Source of the DNA: Vibrio comitans
GTDB taxonomy: Bacteria; Pseudomonadota; Gammaproteobacteria; Enterobacterales; Vibrionaceae
DNA length: 64,000 nt
Direction: 5' to 3'
Assembly: GCA_024346835.1 (NCBI GenBank)
Contig: AP024866.1
Span: 1,178,001-1,242,000 of the forward strand
A model generated the notes under the pieces. That model had not been told where the DNA came from. It saw only the letters and a list, made by a program, of their open reading frames with translations, and ran no database searches. Made by a program: the position numbers and the translations under genes. This document shows positions 51,102 through 59,660 of the stretch, piece after piece (the first letter of the stretch is position 1; each line of letters opens with the position of its first letter).

Positions 51102-52199
51102 TTAAGCTTGGTAGACAGGGTAGTCTGTTAAGCCTTGCTCTGCACCACCAAATAACGTTTCTGGGTTATGAGAAGCTAAAGGATAACCCTTCTTGATGCG
51201 GTTAGGAAGGTCTGGATTTGAAATAAATGGACGACCAAAACCTACCATATCTGTGGTGTTTTCTTCGATGGCTTCAGCGCCTTTTTCAGCGTCGTAGCGA
51301 CCAGCGTAAATCAGCACTCCTTGGTATGCTTCGCGAACAGCGGTTTTAAACGCTTTTGGTGTTTCAGGTGCATCTTCCCAATCTACTTCGGCAATGTGCA
51401 CGTAAACCACGTTCAGTTTGTTTAGTAGTGCTGCTGCTGCAACGTAAGTCTCAACAGGTGTTGCGTCAACAGTGCCGTTTAAAGAAGTAAACGGAGCTAG
51501 ACGTACGCCAACGCGCTCTGCGCCAATAGCTTCTGACATCGCTGTCACTACTTCACCAAGAAAACGCAGACGGTTTTCAATTGAGCCGCCGTATTCATCA
51601 GTACGGTTATTTGCTTCTGAGTCAATAAACTGGTTGATCAAGTAGCCGTTTGCTGCGTGCAGTTCGATACCATCAAAGCCTGCTTCGATAGCGTTCAGCG
51701 CTGCTTGACGGTATTGCTCAACCACCATTTCGATGTCAGCTTTAGTCATCTCGCGAGGCTCAACAACATCAACAAAGCCCGGTGCGTCAGTGCCGTTGTC
51801 GATGAATACCTTTACATTTTCTGCTTTCATTGCTGAAGACGAGATTGGTTGCTCACCACCGATGTTGTCAGGGTGCGTTACTCGGCCTACGTGCCATAGT
51901 TGCGCGAAGATTTTGCCATTTTTAGCATGTACCGCATCCGTTACTTTTTTCCAGCCAGCAATTTGCTCAGCAGAGTAGATACCTGGAGTCCAAGCGTAGC
52001 CTTGTCCCATTGCTGAGATTTGCGTGCCTTCAGCTACAATCAAGCCTGCATCTGCGCGCTGTGCGTAATATTCAGCCATCATATCGTTAGCAATGTTACC
52101 TGGTTGGCTTGCGCGAGAGCGAGTCATTGGCGGCATCACGATACGGTTTTTAAGAGATAGTGGACCTAGTTGAATTGGTTGAAATAGTGCGTTAGTCAT
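51102..52199 (-). CDS. nemA: N-ethylmaleimide reductase (old yellow enzyme family)
   Basis: A 365-aa FMN-dependent ene-reductase in a TIM barrel. LFQPIQLGPLSLKNRIVMPP is the canonical start, FDGIELHAANGYLINQFIDS carries the substrate-binding H-x-x-N pair, and DMVGFGRPFISNPDLPNRIK is the phosphate-binding end. It reduces activated double bonds, nitro compounds and electrophiles with NADPH. It lies 17 bases after gloA in the same direction, matching the nemA-gloA electrophile-detoxification operon known from E. coli. Confidence 0.92.
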   Translation of the reverse strand: MTNALFQPIQLGPLSLKNRIVMPPMTRSRASQPGNIANDMMAEYYAQRADAGLIVAEGTQISAMGQGYAWTPGIYSAEQIAGWKKVTDAVHAKNGKIFAQLWHVGRVTHPDNIGGEQPISSSAMKAENVKVFIDNGTDAPGFVDVVEPREMTKADIEMVVEQYRQAALNAIEAGFDGIELHAANGYLINQFIDSEANNRTDEYGGSIENRLRFLGEVVTAMSEAIGAERVGVRLAPFTSLNGTVDATPVETYVAAAALLNKLNVVYVHIAEVDWEDAPETPKAFKTAVREAYQGVLIYAGRYDAEKGAEAIEENTTDMVGFGRPFISNPDLPNRIKKGYPLASHNPETLFGGAEQGLTDYPVYQA

Positions 52200-52216
52200 T
52201 ATTATTCTCTCTCTAA

Positions 52217-52600
52217 TTAGCCTAGTTGGATCAGTTCGATTGCGTAACCGTCTGGGTCTTTAACGAATGCGATGTGAGTCTCGCCGCCTTTTACTGGACC
52301 TGGTTCACGAGATACATTGCCACCTAGTGCTTTGATCTTATCGCATGCCGCGTAGATATCTTCTGCGCCAAGAGCGATATGACCAAATGCGTTACCGTGG
52401 TCGTACGCGTCAGTATCCCAGTTATAGGTAAGCTCAATAGTGGTTGAGCTTGATACGTCATCAAAGCCAACAAATACAAGCGTGTAACGGTACTCAGTGT
52501 TTTCGTGACGCTCAAGAACCTTCATGCCAAGAACCTTGGTGTAGAACTCGATCGATTTATCTAGGTCGGCAACTCGAAGCATTGTGTGTAGAAATTTCAT
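52217..52600 (-). CDS. gloA: Lactoylglutathione lyase (glyoxalase I)
   Basis: Product of 127 aa from ATG 52600; the frame is open to 52666, but [20 protein letters not shown] is the standard N-terminus. It converts the hemithioacetal of methylglyoxal and glutathione into lactoylglutathione. Metal ligands are His5 (LHTMLRV), the glutamate in [10 protein letters not shown], the histidine in AFGHIALG and the glutamate in GYAIELIQ. Dimeric, nickel-type size. First gene of the gloA-nemA operon. Confidence 0.92.
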   Translation of the reverse strand: MKFLHTMLRVADLDKSIEFYTKVLGMKVLERHENTEYRYTLVFVGFDDVSSSTTIELTYNWDTDAYDHGNAFGHIALGAEDIYAACDKIKALGGNVSREPGPVKGGETHIAFVKDPDGYAIELIQLG

Positions 52601-52736
52601 GGCATATCCTCGCTTGCATCGGTGTCTGTCCAATGCGTGGTATGAGTGGAATTCGATTGAGCTCACTATACCTAAGGGTATTAAAGATAAGAAATTATCA
52701 TTGCTTATTCATATAATAATGAAAATTTATAATAAA

Positions 52737-52762
52737 AAGGGTTTCGATAAATCGAAACCCTT
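52737..52762 (-). terminator. Terminator of the fdhD-tup-mob operon
   Basis: AAGGGTTTCGAT and ATCGAAACCCTT form a perfect 12-bp stem with a 2-base loop, 25 bp past the stop of the mobB/moeA gene. Confidence 0.85.
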
Positions 52763-52786
52763 ATGAAATGACGTTGGAACTAAGGA

Positions 52787-54577
52787 TTAAATGGTTAGAG
52801 GGATGATGGTAACTAATTCACCTTTTTCAACCTTGGCATACAAAGGCTCTATCTCAATCAAGCAGTTGGCTTCACTCATAGAGCGCAATATCCCTGAACC
52901 TTGCTTACCGGTGGAGCGGACAACAAGTTGGCCTTGATCGTTTAGGCTGTAGACCCCTCGAGTAAACTCTGTGCGTCCATGGCGAGAGCGCAGTGGCTCA
53001 CTTGCTAGAGCGCGCAGCTTGGTGGGTGTCCACTTTTCATCGCCTTGCATCTTACGGATAGCAGGCTCTACAAAGTTAATAAACGAAACCATAGTGGCAA
53101 CAGGATTTCCTGGAAGACCAAAGAAAGGCGTTTCACCAATTTTACCAAAGGCTAGTGGTCTGCCTGGTCGCATATTGATACGCCAAAAATCGATGTTGCC
53201 GTTTTGTTCCAACACGTCTTTGATGTAATCCGCATCACCAACCGAGACGCCACCTGTTGTCAGTACCAGATCAGCGTTCTGCGCGGCGTCTGAAACGGCC
53301 TTTTCTATTTGGTGATGATCATCTTCAAGAATACCAAGGTCTAAGATTTCACAGTTGAGCTGAGTCAGAAGACCTATTAGGGAATATCGGTTTGAATCAT
53401 AGATGCAGTTTTCTTTTTGTGGCTGACTGGGGTGTTGAACCTCATCGCCGGTAGAGAATATGGCCACCTTTAGCTTACGCTTAACCAAGCATTGGTTGAT
53501 ACCTAGAGAGGCGATCATTCCCATTTCGGCTGGGCCTATTTTGCACCCTTTTTCGAACACGCTTTGGCCTTCGCTAAGGTCTTCTCCAGCGGAGCGAACA
53601 TTTTGTCCTGCTTTGACAGCTGCGCCATTAAAAGTAACAAAATTAATTCCTGCTTCGCTGAAGGTACCTGATTGTTCTCTCATCACGACTGTTGTGCCAT
53701 TGCTCGGCACTGGGGCTCCAGTCATGATCTTAACCGCCTCACCTGCTTGCAGAGGATGAGGATAGTTTTGACCCGCCATCACTTCGGCAACTAGCTTAAA
53801 GCGTTCTAGAGACACGTCTTCATCGCGGATAGCAAAGCCATCCATTGCTGAGTTTGTGTGTTGCGGTACATTAATGTTCGACACGACATCTTCAGCTAAG
53901 ACATGCTTGAGGGCGTGATCGACCTCTACACTGATTTGACCCTCAATCTCTGAAACCGCATCTAATATGCGTTCTATGCCTTGCTCAACAGAAAGGAAAG
54001 CAGGGGAGAGGGTATCGCAGCAGGCAGCAACACTGTCTTCGCTTTGCTTCTTGTATGTAGCGTCGCTAGATTTCACGCTAGAAATAATAAACTCGGCAAT
54101 AGCATCAAGATCGTTAATATCAAACTTAGGCAGTGAGCAATCTAGTGCGATATCAGTTGCGACAGCGACAATATTGTCATCATTGGGATACATCCAAGGA
54201 TTTTGTAGGGCTTCACGGCGCAATTCAATTTTTGGGAATGACTGGCTTTTAAATCCTTCGATGAGGATCAGGTCGAGTTCATCATGCTTAAATTGCATCA
54301 GAAGGTGCTCGAAGGTTGCTTCTTCGTCACGGGTTTCAGTAATCATGGCATTACGATAGCGAGAGCTGATGTACATTTGCGTTGCTCCAGCTTTTCGCAA
54401 TCGATAGCTGTCTTTGCCTTCTTGGTCGATGTCAAAGTTGTGATGGGCGTGTTTGAGGACCCCAAGTTTAAGACCTGCGTTGGTAAGCAAAGGAATTAGC
54501 TGCTCGAGTAGGGTAGTTTTCCCCGTGCCGCTAAACGCGGCTAAGCCAAGAATTGGCGTATTACAAATCATTTTCAT
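52787..54577 (-). CDS. Fused MobB adaptor and MoeA molybdopterin molybdotransferase
   Basis: A 596-aa fusion. Residues 1-170 are MobB: the P-loop GLAAFSGTGKTTLL (11-24) and LGVLKHAHHNFDIDQEGKDS bind GTP and assist MobA. Residues about 200-596 are MoeA, which inserts molybdate or tungstate into adenylylated molybdopterin: NINVPQHTNSAMDGFAIRDE, VLTTGGVSVGDADYIKDVLE and FFGLPGNPVATMVSFINFVE are its signature segments. The fusion is known in Vibrio relatives. It is the last gene of a six-gene operon, two bases after mobA. Confidence 0.92.
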   Translation of the reverse strand: MKMICNTPILGLAAFSGTGKTTLLEQLIPLLTNAGLKLGVLKHAHHNFDIDQEGKDSYRLRKAGATQMYISSRYRNAMITETRDEEATFEHLLMQFKHDELDLILIEGFKSQSFPKIELRREALQNPWMYPNDDNIVAVATDIALDCSLPKFDINDLDAIAEFIISSVKSSDATYKKQSEDSVAACCDTLSPAFLSVEQGIERILDAVSEIEGQISVEVDHALKHVLAEDVVSNINVPQHTNSAMDGFAIRDEDVSLERFKLVAEVMAGQNYPHPLQAGEAVKIMTGAPVPSNGTTVVMREQSGTFSEAGINFVTFNGAAVKAGQNVRSAGEDLSEGQSVFEKGCKIGPAEMGMIASLGINQCLVKRKLKVAIFSTGDEVQHPSQPQKENCIYDSNRYSLIGLLTQLNCEILDLGILEDDHHQIEKAVSDAAQNADLVLTTGGVSVGDADYIKDVLEQNGNIDFWRINMRPGRPLAFGKIGETPFFGLPGNPVATMVSFINFVEPAIRKMQGDEKWTPTKLRALASEPLRSRHGRTEFTRGVYSLNDQGQLVVRSTGKQGSGILRSMSEANCLIEIEPLYAKVEKGELVTIIPLTI

Positions 54578-54579
54578 GG

Positions 54580-55149
54580 CTACTGCTTAAATTTAAGTAA
54601 TTCTTGCTTCGAGTTAAGGTTCACAAAGCTGTCTTTGATGTCGCTAAAATCGATCTGTCGGGTATGACAGCGATCATAGAAGAGAATGATCTTGCGCTCA
54701 CCATCATCGAGAAATTGTTGTAATCGCTCCAATACACTGCGACGAAATACCGTAAACACGGGTTGAATAAAGTCGCCATCATGCGCCACTAAAATTTCAT
54801 CTTCATCGCTGATTTCTTGTTGCATGCGTGAAATCAAAGTGGGAGAGATTTGTGGGCAGTCGCAGGGTACGAATCCAACCCAGTCGCTATCTACGTGGGT
54901 CAGACCGGCATGAATGCCCCCCATTGGGCCAACAAATCCTTGATACTGATCCGCAAAAACAGGCGCATACTCTTGATAACGCTCTTGGCTACGATTGGCA
55001 TTGATATAAACAGAATCGGTATGCGATTTGAGAACCTCAAGAACGTATTCGATCAGTGGTTTATCATTGAGCTCCACTAATCCCTTATCTTGACCTTGCA
55101 TACGAGTGGCTTGGCCTCCGGCTAGGACGACCCAGCTTATTGAATTCAT
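54580..55149 (-). CDS. mobA: Molybdenum cofactor guanylyltransferase
   Basis: A 189-aa nucleotidyltransferase that joins GMP to molybdopterin to make the guanine dinucleotide cofactor needed by DMSO-reductase-type enzymes. The GTP loop VVLAGGQATRMQGQDKGLVE is at the N-terminus and GFVPCDCPQISPTLI holds the metal-binding aspartate. One base separates it from tupC. It supplies the cofactor form that the formate dehydrogenase at 62168 requires. Confidence 0.9.
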   Translation of the reverse strand: MNSISWVVLAGGQATRMQGQDKGLVELNDKPLIEYVLEVLKSHTDSVYINANRSQERYQEYAPVFADQYQGFVGPMGGIHAGLTHVDSDWVGFVPCDCPQISPTLISRMQQEISDEDEILVAHDGDFIQPVFTVFRRSVLERLQQFLDDGERKIILFYDRCHTRQIDFSDIKDSFVNLNSKQELLKFKQ

Positions 55150-55150
55150 A

Positions 55151-55873
55151 TTAGTTCCCTAAAATGTTGTGGGTAATAGGTTCGATGTGCTTGATGTCTT
55201 CATCGATAATTCGAAGATGAGGCGTTGCAGTTAGCCCCTGATTTTCGATGCACCACTGAGTCTCGCAGAGATTGGTTAGCCCATTTTGTTGATGACTGGT
55301 GATGACGATACTAGAGCCTCGGTCTAGCAGGTCTTTGGCAAGAGACACTATGCCTTGCGTAGACTCCATGTCCAATGATGCGCTTGGCTCGTCCATCAAC
55401 AGTATTGATGGATTAACAATCCAAGCTCTCGCCATCGCTAAGCGTTGTTTCTCCCCGCCAGAAAGAACGGAACAATGCTCATCCGCCAGAGACTCTAAAC
55501 CTACTTGTCTCAAGGCGTGGATAGCGCGCGTACGACTGTTTAAACCTTGCTGAGAGGTAAGAGGCAAGGCGTAGCGAATGTTATCCACTAAGCTTGCATC
55601 AAACATATAAGGCGACTGATGCAGATACACAACGTCTCTAAATAACTTTCGTTTAAATAGTCGCTGGAATGTGGAAATCTCATTGCCGTTGATGGTGCCA
55701 CTACTTGGGGTAGTGAGGCCAGCAAGGATCTTCAGCAGCGTTGTTTTACCAACACCATTATGACCTTTCAAGTAGATGGCATCGCTAGGGCCTAGAGTTA
55801 GGCTAGGAATGTGGAACAGAACCCGATCATCATAGCGCTTAGACAAATCTTGGGCTCTTAGTTGTATTGACAT
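55151..55873 (-). CDS. tupC: Tungstate ABC transporter, ATP-binding protein
   Basis: A 240-aa ATPase. Walker A GHNGVGKTTLLK (about residues 38-49), signature LSGGEKQRLAMARAW (about 137-151), Walker B ILLMDEPSASLD (about 157-168) and the switch histidine in VITSHQ are intact. It drives the TupB permease. Assignment to tungstate follows from the gene order with TupA. Confidence 0.9.
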   Translation of the reverse strand: MSIQLRAQDLSKRYDDRVLFHIPSLTLGPSDAIYLKGHNGVGKTTLLKILAGLTTPSSGTINGNEISTFQRLFKRKLFRDVVYLHQSPYMFDASLVDNIRYALPLTSQQGLNSRTRAIHALRQVGLESLADEHCSVLSGGEKQRLAMARAWIVNPSILLMDEPSASLDMESTQGIVSLAKDLLDRGSSIVITSHQQNGLTNLCETQWCIENQGLTATPHLRIIDEDIKHIEPITHNILGN

Positions 55874-55885
55874 TGATTCTCGCCT

Positions 55886-56584
55886 CTAGACTCGAAGATG
55901 ACTTTGCCCACGCAAAGACGTTAAGACAAAATTGAGTATGAGTGCCAAAAGCAGCAACACAATACCCAACGCCACACCCTGTGAAAATGCGCCTCTTGAA
56001 CTTTCTAAGGCAATTGCGGTGGGGATGTTACGTGTATGACCTAGGATATTCCCGCCAACCATCATTGAACATCCGACCTCTGTGACTATTCGTGAAAATG
56101 CGGTCACAATAGCAGCAATCAACGCAAACCGTGTTTCCCATAGCAGTGCTCTAAATACCTGAGGATAGGACTTACCCAAGGTAATAGAGGTTTCGACATT
56201 GCGCATATCGACGCTTTGAAACCCAGCTTGGAGCATAGAGATAAGGATAGGCATTGCGATGAGTATCTGTCCAAGTATCATTGCCTTTTGTGTGAACAGC
56301 CATTGCCAGTCGCCCATTGGACCTGAGCGAGAAAGTGTCATGTACAGTAATAAGCCGATGACGACCGTAGGCACCGCTTGCAGTGTGTTGACTACAGAGG
56401 TGATAATGTTTCGCCCTGGAAACGGCGCGTACGCTAACACTAGTGCTATGGCTATGGCAGGCAGTAAAGATAAACTAAGGGCGAACAGCGACACGCTGAA
56501 GGAGATAGACACTACCTTCCACAGCGCGGGGTCAAGACTAAGAAGCAGCTTTATCGCTTCTATTGTGGTGTCACCAATATTCAT
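55886..56584 (-). CDS. tupB: Tungstate ABC transporter, permease
   Basis: A 232-aa inner-membrane protein with five to six helices (VSFSVSLFALSLSLLPAIAI, QGVALGIVLLLLALILNFVL). The coupling loop with an EAA-type glycine (VETSITLGKSYPQVFRALLW, about residues 131-150) contacts the ATPase. Its first base overlaps the tupA stop codon and it is 12 bases from tupC. Confidence 0.9.
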   Translation of the reverse strand: MNIGDTTIEAIKLLLSLDPALWKVVSISFSVSLFALSLSLLPAIAIALVLAYAPFPGRNIITSVVNTLQAVPTVVIGLLLYMTLSRSGPMGDWQWLFTQKAMILGQILIAMPILISMLQAGFQSVDMRNVETSITLGKSYPQVFRALLWETRFALIAAIVTAFSRIVTEVGCSMMVGGNILGHTRNIPTAIALESSRGAFSQGVALGIVLLLLALILNFVLTSLRGQSHLRV

Positions 56585-57441
56585 TAGTTAGACGGTTTCG
56601 CATCAGCAGTAAACAGTTTTTCCCCCTTGACCTGAAATTGATCAATCAAGTCTTGAGCCTTGTCGCTCACTATCCAATCACTGAGGGCTTTAGCGCCATC
56701 GATGTTCAGGTCAGGATACCGCTTCGGGTTAACACGAATAATTTGGTATTGATTGAATAGAGCCGGATCGCCTTGCACCCAAATAGCCAGATCAAGTGCT
56801 TCTTGATAAGCAAGCCAGGTACCTCTGTCCGTCAAAGTATAGCCTTGTAATTCCGAGCTCATGTTCAAAGTTGGCCCCATGCCTTGGCCGATAGAGCGGT
56901 AGTTACTCCAATCGTGAGTACCGTTACCCGCTTCCCATAATGCCAGCTCTTTTTTGTGGGTGCCCGAGTCATCTCCGCGAGATATAAACACAGACTTGCT
57001 GTCTGCGATTTTGGTTAAGCCACTAGCCGCTGTATCTGTTTCGGCAAGCTTAGCTGGATTATCTTTAGGACCCACTAGAATAAAATCGTTGTACATTACC
57101 GAGCGAGCATCGATGCCAAACTGCGCATCAAGGAAGGCTTTTTCGGCCTTTGGAGAGTGAGTAAGAACGATGTCTACATCGCCCATTTCACCCATTTTTA
57201 GGGCCTTACCTGATCCGGTAACCAATAGCTGCACCTCGTATCCCGTGTCCTTGGTAAAGGTCGGCAATAGGTAATCAAGTAAGCCTGAGTGATAGGTGCT
57301 GGTGGTGGTTGCCATGCGCAGCGATTTGGAGTCCGCATGTGCTGGTATGGTGATAATAAGTAGGGAAGATAGCGCAACCAGTAGCGCTGTACGCTTTTGA
57401 ATGCGTGAATGAATGCGTTGGAACAATGATTTGAGAAACAT
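56584..57441 (-). CDS. tupA: Tungstate-binding periplasmic protein
   Basis: A 285-aa solute-binding protein. The signal peptide (LLVALSSLLIITIPAHA) ends near residue 36. TTTSTYHSGLLDYLLP (45-60) is the TupA oxyanion motif (TTTS-x-Y/TG-LLD) that separates tungstate-selective proteins from molybdate-binding ModA. It starts five bases after the fdhD stop codon. Tungsten selectivity is family knowledge, not shown here. Confidence 0.92.
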   Translation of the reverse strand: MFLKSLFQRIHSRIQKRTALLVALSSLLIITIPAHADSKSLRMATTTSTYHSGLLDYLLPTFTKDTGYEVQLLVTGSGKALKMGEMGDVDIVLTHSPKAEKAFLDAQFGIDARSVMYNDFILVGPKDNPAKLAETDTAASGLTKIADSKSVFISRGDDSGTHKKELALWEAGNGTHDWSNYRSIGQGMGPTLNMSSELQGYTLTDRGTWLAYQEALDLAIWVQGDPALFNQYQIIRVNPKRYPDLNIDGAKALSDWIVSDKAQDLIDQFQVKGEKLFTADAKPSN

Positions 57442-57446
57442 GAGTC

Positions 57447-58298
57447 TTATCGATCCTTTTTGATGTCTTCGTTATTGGCGTGTTTGCCATCGAATTCGAT
57501 TTTTTCTACCCCGTGGTAGACCTGAAAGCGAAGCCCCTTGGCTCTGGCGATGATAGTGATACCAAAACGCTCTGCTAATTCAAGCCCCATTTGGGTAACC
57601 CCAGAACGAGAAAGCAGAGTAGGGATGCCCATTTGCGCCACCTTAATCACCATCTCTGAGGTAAGGCGACCTGTGGTATAGAAAATCTTATCATCCCCCG
57701 TGTCTTGATTAAGCCACATCTCGCCCGCTAGCGTATCCACCGCATTGTGACGGCCTACATCTTCGACAAAGGAAACCACTTCCCCTTCTCTACAAACGGC
57801 ACAGCCGTGTACAGCACCGGCTTTTTTGTAGGTATCGTTGTAGTGGGTGAGTGCCATCAGCGTGGAATAAAGCGCACTTTGCTTGATTTTTGTTTGCGGC
57901 ACTTGATAATTTTCTAGGCTTTTCATGACGTTGCCGTACATAGTGCCTTGTCCACAGCCCGAGGTGACGGTTTTCTTCTTCAAGGCGTTTTCTAGGAAGT
58001 CAGTGTTTTCTTTGGTGACCACTGCCACACTGTTTGTCTCCCAATCTATCAACACGGAATCAAGTTGGGTAGGGTCTGATATAAAGCTTTGATTTTTAAG
58101 ATAACCTAGTACTAGAGCGCCAGGGTGAGACCCTAGTGTCATCAATGTCACTATCTCTCGCCAATTAAGCAAGACGGTTAAGGGACACTCGCAAGCAATA
58201 TCTTTGCTCAGTGGCTCTCCATATTCATCAAAAACGGTCACACTTTGCGTCTGAGACGGAGGTTGGCCAACGGCAACGATATGGGGCGCTTTAGGCAT
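57447..58298 (-). CDS. fdhD: Formate dehydrogenase accessory sulfurtransferase
   Basis: Product of 283 aa from ATG 58298. FdhD passes sulfur from IscS to the molybdenum or tungsten centre of formate dehydrogenase. The reactive cysteine loop TVTSGCGQGTM is near residue 113; AGAVHGCAVCREGEVVSFVE and DVGRHNAVDTLAG are the other conserved parts. In E. coli the loop has two cysteines (CGxC-like); here only one is present in that loop. It is the first gene of the leftward operon and faces the rightward fdh operon. Confidence 0.93.
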   Translation of the reverse strand: MPKAPHIVAVGQPPSQTQSVTVFDEYGEPLSKDIACECPLTVLLNWREIVTLMTLGSHPGALVLGYLKNQSFISDPTQLDSVLIDWETNSVAVVTKENTDFLENALKKKTVTSGCGQGTMYGNVMKSLENYQVPQTKIKQSALYSTLMALTHYNDTYKKAGAVHGCAVCREGEVVSFVEDVGRHNAVDTLAGEMWLNQDTGDDKIFYTTGRLTSEMVIKVAQMGIPTLLSRSGVTQMGLELAERFGITIIARAKGLRFQVYHGVEKIEFDGKHANNEDIKKDR

Positions 58299-58429
58299 CA
58301 AAAATTCCTTTTTCTATACTAGAACTGTGTTGTGTAGAAAGGTAAGGGGGCGTAGCCCATCTTTCAGTTATTCGAGTTGGCTCGAGTAGAACTATTTAAA
58401 TAATAATGACTTAGCTTAACGAGGTACCA

Positions 58430-58855
58430 ATGAAAACGGAAGATAATTGGCCCATTAGATGTCAGATTATTCTACATCAAACACAAAACTCTAAGTGGCA
58501 AACCAGCAATTGGAACATCGAAGAGATATTTTTAGACCCTTCGAAGAGTGAGACAGGTACCGATGCTGAAATACAACTGTTCAGAGATGAGAGAACCGAC
58601 TACCGTTTTAACCTCAATTCACAGACCCCAAAACTGTTCGTGGTGCTGGAAAATGACACTGAATCACTCAACCTTGTTTCTGTCACTGTGTCGCAAAGCG
58701 TAGCAGGCAGTTTTCTGGATGGCGACTATCTGGTGCTATCGGTGGATATGCCATTGGCTGTGCAGGCATGGATGGAAGCCTACCTTGCTCGTCATGGGGA
58801 ATTGATTGAGCATAGAAAGAAAAAACGCAAAGGAGCGGGACGTGCCAGTCGATAA
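58430..58855 (+). CDS. DUF3305-family protein
   Basis: A 141-aa soluble protein. NWPIRCQIILHQTQNSKWQT at the start and AVQAWMEAYLARHGELIEHR near the end are typical of DUF3305, a family found next to formate dehydrogenase genes. ACGAGG is placed before ATG 58430. Function is unknown; the strict neighbourhood suggests a role in assembly or electron transfer. First gene of the rightward operon. Confidence 0.85.
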   Translation: MKTEDNWPIRCQIILHQTQNSKWQTSNWNIEEIFLDPSKSETGTDAEIQLFRDERTDYRFNLNSQTPKLFVVLENDTESLNLVSVTVSQSVAGSFLDGDYLVLSVDMPLAVQAWMEAYLARHGELIEHRKKKRKGAGRASR

Positions 58856-58876
58856 AGATAGAGCAGGAGAGTCATC

Positions 58877-59518
58877 ATGAGTCGTGGATTGTTTGAAAGA
58901 CTGCTGCACAAGCATACAGCGCCGGCTGAACTTGAAGAACAAACAGAGAATTCACAACAGGAAGTGGATTCGCAGGTGATAACGGAAGAACAACCAGAGC
59001 TCGACGAACCTAATTTAGAGCCCTTAGACTCGGCCGAGTGTGAAGAGTTAGATCACACACAAGACGAAGATAAAGAAGTTACAGAAGAGCAAAAAAAGGG
59101 TAATGCTATGTCTGCGTTGTTGGCGTCAGATGCTGCACCTGAATTAAAGAAGCGAGCGCTGCGCAGTCTCTTTCTCAGTGGGCAGTTTAGTGAAGTTGAT
59201 GAGCTCAATGATTACAACCAAGACTTTAGCCAAGTGAAATCCTTGTCTGCCGATGTGGCAAGTAAGCTTCGCAATTGGACCCAAGAGAAAGTGGAGCAAC
59301 TAGAGGAGTTAGCTGAGGATCAAAGCCCTACCGATGAGTTGCAATCACAGGCTGTTGAAGAGCAAAAAAGGGAAGATAAGGTAGAAGACAATGAGGCTGA
59401 ATCTGAGCTTGTAGAGAATCAATCTGTTGACAAAAAAGAAACATATTCAGGGTCTGAGAACAACTCCGATGAGGTTGAATCTACGTCTTTTAGAGAGGAT
59501 TCAAATAAAAATGTTTAG
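58877..59518 (+). CDS. DUF3306-family protein
   Basis: A 213-aa, very acidic protein. The folded part is in the middle (ASDAAPELKKRALRSLFLSG, then DELNDYNQDFSQVKSLSADV, about residues 75-135), typical of DUF3306; both ends are low-complexity with many Glu, Asp and Gln. Twenty bases after DUF3305, with AGGAG upstream. The pair occurs with fdh genes in several bacteria; its action is unknown. Confidence 0.82.
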   Translation: MSRGLFERLLHKHTAPAELEEQTENSQQEVDSQVITEEQPELDEPNLEPLDSAECEELDHTQDEDKEVTEEQKKGNAMSALLASDAAPELKKRALRSLFLSGQFSEVDELNDYNQDFSQVKSLSADVASKLRNWTQEKVEQLEELAEDQSPTDELQSQAVEEQKREDKVEDNEAESELVENQSVDKKETYSGSENNSDEVESTSFREDSNKNV

Positions 59519-59660
59519 AAAATCACATAGTTAACAAAATTTTCTGCGTAATGCCTCAAAATTTCTATGGGTTTAACATGATTCTACAAATTATCTGCAA
59601 TCCTTAAGCAAACTATTCACAACAGTAAGCTGAGCTTATTCATTAACTCACAGGATGCGA

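Noticed and set aside
53967..54359. 130-codon plus-strand frame
   Set aside because: Antisense to the mobB/moeA fusion, which has clear MobB and MoeA motifs.
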